Shown: positions 6,981 through 15,024 of the stretch, one piece after another
Layout of the letters: every line of letters begins with the position of its first letter
Numbering within the stretch: the first letter of the stretch is position 1
Origin: DATARH01 sp038228485
Lineage (GTDB): Bacteria > Pseudomonadota > Alphaproteobacteria > ATCC43930 > CGMCC-115725
Assembly: GCA_038228485.1 (NCBI GenBank)
Contig: JBBRPG010000056.1
Location: 1 to 21,553 of the forward strand
Reading direction: 5' to 3'
Length of the DNA: 21,553 nt
Translations under genes and position numbers: made by a program
Notes under the pieces: generated by a model
Told to the model about the DNA's origin: nothing
The model's database searches: none
The model's input: only the letters and a program-made list of their open reading frames with translations

Positions 6981-8372
6981 ATGAGCGTGCCGCAGCAACC
7001 GTTCGAGCCCGATGCCGCCTGTCCGCTCGACGGCATCAGGGTCATCGACATGTCGCGGCTTGTCGCCGGCAATGCGGTCTCGTCGCAGCTCGCCGATTTC
7101 GGGGCCGAAATCGTCAAGATCGAGGACCCCGGCAAAGGCGACCCGCTGCGGGCCTGGCAGACCAACGGGGTCAGCGTCCATTGGAAACTCTATGCCCGCA
7201 ACAAGAAGAGTGTCGCGCTGAGCCTGCGTCCGCCGCGCGGCCGCGAGTTGCTGCTCGACCTGATTTCGGGCGCCGAGGTGCTGATCGAGAATTTCCGTCC
7301 GGGGACACTGGAAAAGATGGGTCTCGCGCCGGCGGAGCTGCACAAGCGCAACCCGCGGCTGGTCATCGTGCGGGTGTCGGGCTGGGGCCAGGACGGGCCC
7401 TACAAAGATCGGCCCGGCTTCGGCACCCTGGTCGAAAGCATGTCGGGCTATGCCGCGCGCACCGGGTTCGCCGACCGCGAGCCGGTGCTGCCGCCGACCG
7501 CGCTCGCCGACACGGTCGCCGGGCTCTACGGCGCGTTTTCGGTGATGGTGGCGCTGCGCCGGGTCGAGGTCGAGGGCGGCGGCGGCCAGGTCATCGATTT
7601 GCCGCTGATCGACCCGCTATTCTCGTTCATCGCCACCGAGGCGCCGATCTACAACCTGACCCAGGCGATCCGGCCGCGCACCGGCAGCCGCTCGGAGACG
7701 ACAAGCCCACGCAACGTGTTCAAGACCAAGGACGGCCGCTATATCGGCATCTCCGCCTCGATCCAGGCGATGTCGGAGCGGCTGTTTCGCGCCATCGGCG
7801 CCGAGCACATGATCGCCGACCCGCGCTTCCACACCAACACGGCGCGGGTGAAGAACGCCGAGGAATGCGAGGCGCCGATCGTCGCCTTTATCGGCGCGCG
7901 CACCCTCGACGAGAACATGGCGATCTTCGAGAAGGCCGAGGTCACCGCCTCGCCGGTCTACGACATCGACCAGTTTCTCGCCGACCCGCATGTCGGCGCG
8001 CGCGGCATCGTCGTCGATGTGCCGGACGCGCAAGTCGGCCAACTGACGATGCACAACATCATCCCGCGCCTCAGCGACACCCCCGGTCGCCTGCGCCGCC
8101 CGGCGCCCGAGCTTGGCGAGCACACCGCCGAGATTCTGGGCCAGCTCGGGATCGACAAGGCCGGTCTCGACGCGCTGGCGCGGGAAGGGATTATCGGGCT
8201 GGCGAAGTTGGAACTGCCGGCAGCATCAATTGATGAGTCCGATGCGGTAAGCCTCCGCCTCGATAGCGGAGAGAATACGCTGAACCTCGTCCGCCATCGC
8301 GATGGTGATCCGTCGACCGGCTGGCCGCTCATCGGTTCGACATCACCGAACACAACGAAAAAGGGAATCTGA
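6981..8372 (+). CDS. Class III (CaiB/BaiF) CoA-transferase with C-terminal read-through extension
   Basis: Family III CoA-transferases move CoA between an acyl-CoA and a free carboxylate through a mixed anhydride on a catalytic aspartate. The ATG at 6981 has GAGGA upstream and starts 463 codons. The N-terminal block GIRVIDMSRLVAGNAVSSQL, the CoA-contacting ENFRPG (103-108) and the ALADTVAGLYGAF segment with presumed nucleophile D177 are all present. Family members usually end near residue 400. Here the natural-looking end (AREGIIGLA, about residues 400-407) runs on for about 56 low-complexity residues that are antisense to the 3' part of the hypothetical gene at 8226-8989. The stop was probably lost when that gene arrived or through an indel. 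The substrate is unknown. A CitE-like lyase follows on the same strand. Confidence 0.88.
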   Translation: MSVPQQPFEPDAACPLDGIRVIDMSRLVAGNAVSSQLADFGAEIVKIEDPGKGDPLRAWQTNGVSVHWKLYARNKKSVALSLRPPRGRELLLDLISGAEVLIENFRPGTLEKMGLAPAELHKRNPRLVIVRVSGWGQDGPYKDRPGFGTLVESMSGYAARTGFADREPVLPPTALADTVAGLYGAFSVMVALRRVEVEGGGGQVIDLPLIDPLFSFIATEAPIYNLTQAIRPRTGSRSETTSPRNVFKTKDGRYIGISASIQAMSERLFRAIGAEHMIADPRFHTNTARVKNAEECEAPIVAFIGARTLDENMAIFEKAEVTASPVYDIDQFLADPHVGARGIVVDVPDAQVGQLTMHNIIPRLSDTPGRLRRPAPELGEHTAEILGQLGIDKAGLDALAREGIIGLAKLELPAASIDESDAVSLRLDSGENTLNLVRHRDGDPSTGWPLIGSTSPNTTKKGI

Positions 8373-8989
8373 ATTTTTCCGCTGAAGTGGCCGCCAGGAA
8401 GAGTGATTGCCACTACCATCTGCTGTTTTTGGTGATCCCATTTAGGCGCATAAATGTCGCCCTCATGGATGAGTACGCGATCGACCAGGAAGGAACTGCC
8501 TGTGCCGGCACCAACTTCGACAAGGGGGGTATGCTTACTCACGTTACAGAGTCGATTCAGTGCCCAGAGAAGATCATTTCCGTCTTTGTAAGGGCAGAAG
8601 GATCGAAAGAGCGTTAGGATTTCTGACGGTATATCCTTGCACCGACCCTTGATCGAAGCTTCGAGCCCGACCAGAGTCTCCGCGAAGGGAAAATAGGCAG
8701 ACTTTGGGTGAAGGGTTCCGTTTCGAACAGCAGTGACGTAAGCAGCTTGGTCGAGCGTTGATCGAAGAGCCTCGATCCCCTCGCTAACGATGTTGTTAAT
8801 TTCGTCGGACGGCCGTCGGATTACTTTCACCTTATGGATCGTATTTCCCGACTTGGGATCCAACTCGCTGACCGTCATGTGATATGGGCCTCCATCGTAG
8901 AAGGCCTGGATGGCGACTCGTAAATCAGAGATATGTTGCCTTGCTCGCGCGAGACGGCGCTTCGGGCTGGCGAACGGATCGCCGAGCAT
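8226..8989 (-). pseudogene. Hypothetical protein, frameshifted, lower GC, antisense to CoA-transferase end
   Basis: I do not recognise a named family, although similar proteins starting with a 'PKRRLARARQHISDL' type helix are, to my memory, widespread uncharacterised proteins. The ATG at 8989 follows AAGGAG at 7 nt. The first frame codes for about 225 sensible residues to FFVVFGDVEPMSGQPV. It then runs into arginine/serine-rich shadow sequence to 7958. Shifting frame by one base at about 8314 gives ITIAMADEVQRILSAIEAEA followed by YRIGLIN and a TGA at 8226, a convincing helical C-terminus. So I place the real gene at 8226-8989 (about 254 aa) with one missing base. Three 60-nt lines counted inside the gene are 47-58% GC against 68% for one line in the CoA-transferase, which suggests transfer. 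It sits antisense between two CoA-ester enzymes. Confidence 0.6.
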
Positions 8990-9072
8990 TAGGGCGGCTC
9001 CTTATGATGGTTGGCCTTAGATCGCTAGCTTTGCGTGCATTTTCAATTGTTCGGTTGACTTAGGGAATACCA

Positions 9073-9987
9073 ATGAAACCCAACCTTCCCGTATGGCGCT
9101 CGATGCTGTTTGTGCCGGTGACGGCGCGCCGCTTTGTCGAGGGCGCGGCCAAGCGCGGCGCCGACGCGATCATCCTTGATTTGGAAGACGCGGTCGCCAT
9201 CTCCGAGAAAGACCGCGCCCGCACCCTGGTGCCGGAAGCGGCGGCGCTGGTGTCGCGCGGCGGCGCCGATGTCGTCGTGCGCATCAACCGGCCGGTACGC
9301 ATGACCGTGCGCGACCTCGAGGCGGTGATCGGGCCGGGTGTGCAGGCGATCGCGCTGCCCAAGGCCGAAAGCCCCGAGCACGTCGAGCTCGTCGCAGAGA
9401 TCATCGACGAGCTCGAGGCCGAGCGCGGCATGGCGATCGGCACGACAAAGATGCTGGCGATGGTCGAGACGTGCTCGGCCTTTTTTCGCATTCACGAGAT
9501 CGCCAAGGCGCATCCCCGGCTGGTCGCGCTCAATCTCGGGGCTGAGGATTTCGCCCTTTCCGCCGGGATGCTGCCCGAGGCCGAGGGTCTGTTCATGCCC
9601 AAGCAGACCGCGATCTTTGCCGCGCGCGGCGCCGGCATCATGCCGATGGGGTTTATCGGCACGGTCGCCGATTTCAGCGACCTCGACGCCTTCCGCCACA
9701 CCGTGCGCCGCTCGCGCCGGCTCGGCTTTTTCGGGGCGTCGGTGATCCACCCCAGCCAGATCCGCATCCTCAACGAGGAATTCCGCCCCAGCCCGGCCGA
9801 GGTCGAGCACGGCCGCCGCGTCGTCGCCGCCTATGACAAGGCGCTGGCCGAGGGAGTTGGCGCGGTCACCGTCGACGGCAAGATGATCGATGTGCCGGTG
9901 GTCGTGCGCGCTCGCCTCCTGGTCGAGCGCGAAGAAGCCATCGCCGCCCGCGAGGCGCGCATGCAGGCGATGGCGGCACAACTATAG
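9073..9987 (+). CDS. CitE-like HpcH/HpaI aldolase/citrate lyase family protein (CoA-ester lyase)
   Basis: CitE-like TIM-barrel enzymes cleave or hydrolyse CoA thioesters such as citramalyl-CoA, malyl-CoA or beta-methylmalyl-CoA with Mg2+. The 304-aa protein has the family order: RSMLFVPVTARRFVEGA near the start, LDLEDAV (35-41), the arginine in VVVRINRP (R70), Mg-binding E132 in AMVETCSA and D159 in LGAEDFA, and the late FGASVIHPSQI motif. AGGGAA precedes the ATG. It lies on the same strand as the class III CoA-transferase at 6981, and the two could form a transferase-lyase pair acting on one CoA ester, now split by the hypothetical gene between them. The exact substrate cannot be told from the sequence. 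Confidence 0.9.
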   Translation: MKPNLPVWRSMLFVPVTARRFVEGAAKRGADAIILDLEDAVAISEKDRARTLVPEAAALVSRGGADVVVRINRPVRMTVRDLEAVIGPGVQAIALPKAESPEHVELVAEIIDELEAERGMAIGTTKMLAMVETCSAFFRIHEIAKAHPRLVALNLGAEDFALSAGMLPEAEGLFMPKQTAIFAARGAGIMPMGFIGTVADFSDLDAFRHTVRRSRRLGFFGASVIHPSQIRILNEEFRPSPAEVEHGRRVVAAYDKALAEGVGAVTVDGKMIDVPVVVRARLLVEREEAIAAREARMQAMAAQL

Positions 9988-9998
9988 CCAAAAGAAAA

Positions 9999-10020
9999 CG
10001 GCCGGCATCGCTGCCGGCCG
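9999..10020. terminator. Rho-independent terminator, probably bidirectional
   Basis: A perfect 9-bp stem CGGCCGGCA/TGCCGGCCG closes a TCGC loop. On the minus strand it is followed by TTTTCTTTT, giving a textbook terminator for the gene ending at 10044. On the plus strand it lies 12 nt after the lyase stop and is followed by CTTCTC, so termination there is weaker. Confidence 0.85.
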
Positions 10021-10043
10021 CTTCTCGTCAGCCACCAAGATAT

Positions 10044-10319
10044 TTAGCGGATGCCGATGCTGACGCCCGGCAGATTGAGACCCACGGTCGGGCCGTAATA
10101 GACCGGCGGCGGATAATACCCGTAAGTGTACGGGCTGCCGTATACGACCGGCGGCGAATGGTAATAGCCGCCGCTCCAGCCGTGGTGCCAGCCGTGTTGC
10201 TCGTGGTCCCAGCGCGCGCTCGCCGGCGCGACCGAAACCGCGAGCAGAGCGGCGGAGATTGCGACGCCGCCGGCCAGCCGGAGGGCCCAGCCGCGTGCGG
10301 GTGTTGTCGTCGAAGTCAT
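10044..10319 (-). CDS. Small exported Tyr/Gly/Pro-rich protein
   Basis: The 91-aa product has an N-terminal signal peptide: basic start, hydrophobic core GGVAISAALLAVSVAP and a likely cleavage site after ASA at about residue 35. The mature part is short and low-complexity, with His/Trp residues (WDHEQHGWHHGW) followed by Tyr-Pro-Gly repeats such as YGYYPPPVYYGP. It belongs to no enzyme family that I recognise. Similar small exported proteins are common in soil alphaproteobacteria. The His cluster could bind metal, but this is only a guess. A terminator lies 24 nt downstream. The Spy-like gene upstream (start 10875) is in the same orientation with a 40-nt gap, so the two may be co-transcribed. 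The protein at 21126 is of the same kind. Confidence 0.75.
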   Translation of the reverse strand: MTSTTTPARGWALRLAGGVAISAALLAVSVAPASARWDHEQHGWHHGWSGGYYHSPPVVYGSPYTYGYYPPPVYYGPTVGLNLPGVSIGIR

Positions 10320-10359
10320 TGGTTAATCCCGTAAATCATAAAGCAGGTTCGTACGTCGC

Positions 10360-10875
10360 TTAGCCGCGGCCCGCATCCGGGGCGCGGCCGAAATTCGCGA
10401 AGACCTGGTCGGCGTTCTTTTTCTGCTGATCGGACATCGCGCTGTACAGCGACTTAAAAGCCGAATTCAGCTTCTTCAGCCCATCGACATGCGCCTGGGC
10501 AAATTTCTGATAGGTCTCCAGATCGTCGACCGCGGTCATGCTCTGCGGCGCCTGTTTCTTTTTATCGGCGACCAGCTTTTGCATGTTGGCGGCGTTTTCG
10601 CGCATCGCCTGGGCGACGTCGTTCCACTTGGTCTCCTGATCGGCCGAGATCTTCAGCTCCTGATGCAGCTTGGTGATGCGCTGCTCGACGGTTTCGGCGC
10701 GCTCATCCGTGGCGGCGGCGCCGGCGGGACTGGCCGTGGTAGGGGGCGTCGCCGGAGCTTGCGCATGCGCAGCAAAGAACGGCGCCGCCGCGAGCGGGGC
10801 GCTCAGCAGCGCCGCGAACGCGACGGAACGGGTCAGCGACAGGACAAGGCCGGTGGGCCGGATCGAGTAGGACAT
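10360..10875 (-). CDS. Spy/CpxP-like (LTXXQ motif) periplasmic protein
   Basis: The 171-aa product starts with a signal peptide (basic SIRPTG, hydrophobic AFAALLSAPLAAAPFFA, cleavage likely after AHA near residue 38). A Pro/Ala/Thr-rich linker follows, then a helical domain. That domain has two Spy-type repeats in degenerate form: LKISADQETKWNDVAQAMREN and, near the end, AMSDQQKKNADQVFANFG. The spacing fits the Spy/CpxP family of periplasmic chaperone-like proteins induced by envelope or metal stress in enterobacteria. The ATG at 10875 has AAAGG upstream. A longer frame starting at 11049 would remove the signal peptide from the N-terminus, so I reject it. Family membership is likely; function here is unproven. 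Confidence 0.8.
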   Translation of the reverse strand: MSYSIRPTGLVLSLTRSVAFAALLSAPLAAAPFFAAHAQAPATPPTTASPAGAAATDERAETVEQRITKLHQELKISADQETKWNDVAQAMRENAANMQKLVADKKKQAPQSMTAVDDLETYQKFAQAHVDGLKKLNSAFKSLYSAMSDQQKKNADQVFANFGRAPDAGRG

Positions 10876-10984
10876 TGGTGTTCGCCTTTCGGTAGATGCG
10901 CGGTCATGCCAATGCTGCGGCCGAGCCGCGCCAGTACTGCGGCAAACGGAGGATGCGCGAGACGGTTCCGGCGAATAGGATTGC

Positions 10985-12650
10985 ATGCCGGATATCACCG
11001 CGGATGCCATGCCACCCACAGCCGAACTCGATCCGATCGTCGTCGACATCGCCCGCTACAAGCTCGACGGCATTGCCGGCGAGATGCAATCGACGCTGCT
11101 GCGCAGCTCGTTCTCGCCGATCGTCAAGGAGGGGCTCGACGCCTCGGCGAGCCTGTTCGGCCTCGACGGCACGACCTTGGCGCAAAGCTGCTCGATTCCG
11201 ATCCATCTCGCGACCCTGATCCCGGTGGTGGCGCAGATCGCCGCAACCTTTCCGGTCGCGCAGATGCGCGGGCGACAGTTATGTCCTCAACGACCCCTAT
11301 TGCGGCGGCACGCACCTCCCCGACATCGCGGTGGTGCAGCCGGTGATGCATCGCGGCCGGCCGATCGCGCTCGCCGCGGCGATGACGCATCACCAGGATG
11401 TCGGCGGCATGTCGGCCGGCTCGGTGCCGACCAACGCCACCGAGATCTATCAGGAAGGCCTCCGTATTCCGCCGCTGAAGCTGCGCGAGGCCGGCGCCTA
11501 CAACGAGACGCTGGTCGCTCTCTTGCGCCAGAACGTGCGCATCCCCGATACGGTGATGGGCGACCTCAACGCCCAGATCGCCGCCTGCACGATCGGCGCG
11601 CGGCGCTTCGCCGAATTGGCCGAACGCTTTGGCGACGACCAGCTTGCCGCAATCTGCGCCGAGCTGTTGGCGCGCTCCGAGCGGTTGACCCGCGCGGCGC
11701 TGGCGCGCATCCCGCCCGGCACCTACCGCTATGTCGATTACCTCGACAATGACGGCATCGAGCTCGACCAGCCGATCCGCATCGAGGTCGCCGCCACCGT
11801 CGGCAACGGCGCCATCGAGTTCGACTTCGCCGGCACCAGCGCCCAGGTCAAGGGGCCGATGAATTGCGTGCCGTCGGGCTCGCTGGCGGCGGCGTGCTGG
11901 GCGGTGCGGGCGCTGACCGACCCGGAGATCCCAACCAATGGCGGCTGCTTCCGCCCGATCAGCCTGAAACTGCCGCAGGGCACCATCGTCAACCCGCAGG
12001 AGCCGGCGCCGGTCAACGCCCGCACCTCGACGATCAAGCGCATCGCCGGCTGCATGATCGGCGCGCTGGCGCCGGTGCTGCCCGGCAAGGTGCCGGCTGC
12101 GGCGGCGGGTGAGCTGTTGGTGCTGGCTTTCGGCGGCAAGACCGCGTCGGGCAATTACGTCGTCGGCGAGCTGATCGCCGGCGGCAGTGGCGGCGGGCCC
12201 TTCAGCGACGGCGTCGACGCGATCGAGACCGACGCCACCAACTGCATGAACCTGCCGGCCGAGGCGTTGGAGATGGAGGCGCCGATCCGCCTGCACCGCG
12301 TCGCGCTGCGCACCGATAGCGGCGGCGCCGGCGAGTGGCGCGGCGGCCTCGGAATCGTCCGCGAGTACGAGGTGCTCGCCGGCGAGGTGTCCTTTTCACA
12401 TCGCGGCGAGCGGCATTTCAGCGCCGCTGCGGGGCTGGCCGGGGGCGGCGAGGGCGCGCGGGCGCATTCGGTGATCCATCGCGCCGACGGCAGCGAGGAG
12501 GTGATCCCGTCCAAGATCGTGACGACGCTCCATTCCGGCGACCGCCTCGTGGTCGAGACCGCGGGCGGCGGCGGCTACGGCGACCCGGCGCACCGAGCGC
12601 CCGAACGCCGCGCCGCCGATATCGCCGACGGCAAGGTCAGCCGGGTCTAA
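10985..12650 (+). pseudogene. Hydantoinase B/oxoprolinase family protein, frameshifted
   Basis: Hydantoinase B-type subunits hydrolyse cyclic amides (hydantoins, 5-oxoproline) or act in acetone-carboxylase-like ATP-dependent complexes with a HyuA partner. The first frame (10985-11269) gives DPIVVDIARYKLDGIAGEMQ, IVKEGLDASASLFG and FPVAQMR. The second frame picks up GDSYVLNDPYCGGTHLPDIA from about 11271 and continues without interruption to 12650, including the TGGxGG-like GGGGYGDPA end. The break is at about 11270 (ATGCGC then GGGCGAC) and is a one-base excess or two-base loss. Joined, the protein is about 554 aa, normal for HyuB. No hyuA homologue is adjacent, which is unusual because the pair normally sits together. 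AGGA precedes the ATG. The stop overlaps the convergent Nudix gene by four bases. Confidence 0.85.
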
Positions 12651-13639
12651 TCGAAATCCGTTGGCAGCTCGGGCTGCCGGTAATGCGCGAACATGCGGCG
12701 GATCAACGCCAGTTGCACCCGCAGCGGTGAGATTTTGGGCAATTCGTTCTCGGCGAAAAAGCCGATTTCGCTGGTTTCGATGCTGGGGCGCGGCTCGCCG
12801 CCGATGATCTCGCAGAGAAAATACATGTTGTAGATCGTCAAGGGAGACGGCGGGGAGCCGTGGCGCCGGCGATCCCAGACGCCGCACAGCTTCACCGCCC
12901 GCACGGTAAAGCCGGTCTCTTCCTCGACTTCGCGCACGACGCATTCGCCGGCGGTCTGGTTGACGTCGGCCCACCCGCCGGGCAGCGCCCAGCACCCGTC
13001 GCTCACCTCGCGCACCATCAAGATGCGGCCGTCGTCGCGAAAAGCGGCGGCGCGCACCCCGATCCGCGGCGTGCCGTAGCCGAAATCCTGGCGGAATAGA
13101 TCCAGGATCTGCTCGGCGGCGGCGCCCGAGCCCATCGCCATCATGTCGGCGGTCAGCTCGCGCAGGCGCTCGTAGCGCTGGGTGTCGTAGATGTCCTTCG
13201 AGTAGTGCAGCCCGGTCTGGGCGATCGCCTGCAGTTCGCGCGCAAGTCCGAGCCAGGCCGGCTCCGCCGTCGCGGCGCGGATCGAACGCCGATAGCCTTC
13301 CGGTAGCGGCAGCGCGTCGAGCTCGTCCAGCCCAAACCACCCGAAGCGGCGATGCTCGGCGCTGTGCTGCAAGGCCCCCCGCGCCGGGCGCGTCACCGCG
13401 TAGGTCGCGATCGTCACATGCCGTCCCGGCAGCACCTGGTAATTCCAGCAATCGAGCAGCGGGCCGACGACGATGGCGGCGCCCAGTTCCTCCGCAAATT
13501 CCCGCACGAGGCACGCCGCGGGGTCTTCACCCGGTTCGACCCGCCCGCCCGGCAGCTCCCATTCGCCGCGCTCGTTTTCGAGCAGCACCACCTGGCCGTC
13601 CTCGATCAGCACGCCCTTGATCGAAATCGCTGTCGTCAT
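12647..13639 (-). CDS. Tandem double-Nudix hydrolase
   Basis: Nudix enzymes hydrolyse nucleoside diphosphates linked to another moiety. This 330-aa protein contains two complete Nudix units in one chain. The first box spans G32-A54 and fits GX5EX7REUXEEXGU exactly (E38, R46, E47, E50, E51, G53). A second region begins at about residue 130 with an N-terminal helical segment (LGLARELQAIAQTGLHYSKD) typical of Nudix proteins that carry the extra N-terminal domain. Its own box at G222-F244 has R236, E237, E240, E241 and G243, but Gln228 stands where the first Glu is expected. Each unit by itself matches a common stand-alone protein, so this looks like a gene fusion. The ATG at 13639 starts right at the domain; an ATG at 13657 would add six residues. 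Confidence 0.85.
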   Translation of the reverse strand: MTTAISIKGVLIEDGQVVLLENERGEWELPGGRVEPGEDPAACLVREFAEELGAAIVVGPLLDCWNYQVLPGRHVTIATYAVTRPARGALQHSAEHRRFGWFGLDELDALPLPEGYRRSIRAATAEPAWLGLARELQAIAQTGLHYSKDIYDTQRYERLRELTADMMAMGSGAAAEQILDLFRQDFGYGTPRIGVRAAAFRDDGRILMVREVSDGCWALPGGWADVNQTAGECVVREVEEETGFTVRAVKLCGVWDRRRHGSPPSPLTIYNMYFLCEIIGGEPRPSIETSEIGFFAENELPKISPLRVQLALIRRMFAHYRQPELPTDFD

Positions 13640-13722
13640 CGCGCGAGCATACCCCATCCCCGCACTGGCGCGGCCAAAGCAAAGCTGGCTAGAGTATGTC
13701 GTCCGCGGCGCGAGGATCCCCC

Positions 13723-15024
13723 ATGCCGAACATTGAACCGCATCGCCTCTCCGCTACCGAGCTGGTCCGCCAGATCGAGGACGGCGCGCTCACCGCCGAG
13801 GCGGTGGTGCAGAGCTGTCTCGACCGCATCCGCGACCGCGACCCCGTGGTGCGCGCCTGGACCCATGTTGCCGGTGAGGCCGCCTTGACCGCCGCGCGCT
13901 CGGCCGGCCGCGACACGCTGATGAAAGGCGTGCCGTTCGGGATCAAGGACATCTTCGACACCGCCGACATGCCGACCGGCTACGGTTCGCCGATCTATGC
14001 CGGCTGCCGCCCGACCTTCACCGCCAGCGCCGCGGCCCTGCCGCGCGCCGCCGGCGCGGTGCTGCTCGGCAAGACCGTCACGACCGAATTCGCCAACCGC
14101 CATCCCGGCCCGACCTCGAACCCACATAATTGCGGCTTTTCGCCCGGCGGCTCGTCGAGCGGCTCGGCCGCCGCCGTCGCCGATTTCATGGTGCCGCTGG
14201 CGATCGGGACCCAAACCGGCGGCTCGGTGATCCGACCCGCGGCCTATTGCGGCGTCGTCGGCTTCAAGCCGAGCTTCGGGATGTTCCCGCCCGCCGGCAT
14301 GCACCCCAACACCGAGACGCTCGACACGGTCGGCATCATGGCGCGCTCGGTCGCCGACATCGCGCTGTTCCGCGCGGCGATGATGGCAATCCCCTACGAG
14401 AAACCCGCGATGCCGGAGCGCGGGCCGCGCCTTGCGCTGTGCCGCACGCCGCATTGGGACAAGGCGCAACCCGAAGGGAAGGCGGCGCTGGAAGACGCCG
14501 CCCGCCGCCTTGCCGCTGCCGGCGCGGAAATCGTCGAGGCCGAGCTGCCGAATGCGTGCGGCGGGGTGTCGGACATTCAGAACCGGCATAGCTTTTTCGA
14601 GGCGCCGCGCAACCATGCGCCCGAACGGCTCCGGCACGAGGCGCTGCTGAGCCTGGCGCTGCGCGAGGGCCGCATCGCGGGCGGCAAGAAGCTGACGCTC
14701 GACGAATTCCGCCAGGCGTGGCGCGAGGCCGACCGCATGCGCGCCACGGCCAACGAGTGGGCCGGCGGCTTCGATGCGGTCTTGACCCTGCCGGCGCCCG
14801 GCCAGGCGCCGAAGACGCTGGCGTCGACCGGGGATGCGATCTTCAACGGGCTGTGGACGCTGCTGCACATGCCCTGTCTGACCTTGCCGGCCGGAAAGGG
14901 GCCTGATGGGCTGCCGGTCGGGGTGCAGCTGGTCGGCCGCCGTCATGCCGATGCGCGGCTGCTCGATATCGGTCTTTGGGTCGAAAGCCGGCTGGAGGCG
15001 CGGTCCCAGGGAGCAGACCGATGA
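13723..15024 (+). CDS. Amidase signature enzyme, first of tandem pair
   Basis: Amidase signature hydrolases cleave linear amides with a Ser-cisSer-Lys triad. All three residues are visible: K75 in FGIKDIFDTADMPT, S144 in the PGGSSSGSAA loop and nucleophile S168 in GTQTGGSVIRPA; the 24-residue gap between the serines is the family norm. Length is 433 aa with a standard C-terminus (LPAGKGPDGLPVGVQLVGRR). The ATG has AGGA at 7 nt. It is coupled to a second amidase by an ATGA overlap and diverges from the Nudix gene. The tandem arrangement before two NIPSNAP genes suggests a small catabolic operon for amides. The substrate cannot be predicted. Confidence 0.92.
   Translation: MPNIEPHRLSATELVRQIEDGALTAEAVVQSCLDRIRDRDPVVRAWTHVAGEAALTAARSAGRDTLMKGVPFGIKDIFDTADMPTGYGSPIYAGCRPTFTASAAALPRAAGAVLLGKTVTTEFANRHPGPTSNPHNCGFSPGGSSSGSAAAVADFMVPLAIGTQTGGSVIRPAAYCGVVGFKPSFGMFPPAGMHPNTETLDTVGIMARSVADIALFRAAMMAIPYEKPAMPERGPRLALCRTPHWDKAQPEGKAALEDAARRLAAAGAEIVEAELPNACGGVSDIQNRHSFFEAPRNHAPERLRHEALLSLALREGRIAGGKKLTLDEFRQAWREADRMRATANEWAGGFDAVLTLPAPGQAPKTLASTGDAIFNGLWTLLHMPCLTLPAGKGPDGLPVGVQLVGRRHADARLLDIGLWVESRLEARSQGADR

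Noticed and set aside
7958..8225. The C-terminal extension of the hypothetical protein to 7958
   Set aside because: Translation past about 8314 in this frame is Ser/Arg/Pro-rich and antisense to the conserved CoA-transferase; the shifted frame ends sensibly at 8226.
11124..12296. A 390-codon minus-strand frame over the hydantoinase B gene
   Set aside because: No family motif is visible and the plus-strand frame carries the HyuB sequence.
13636..14946. A 436-codon minus-strand open frame antisense to the first amidase
   Set aside because: It is arginine/glycine-rich low-complexity translation typical of high-GC antisense, and the amidase on the other strand has every catalytic residue.
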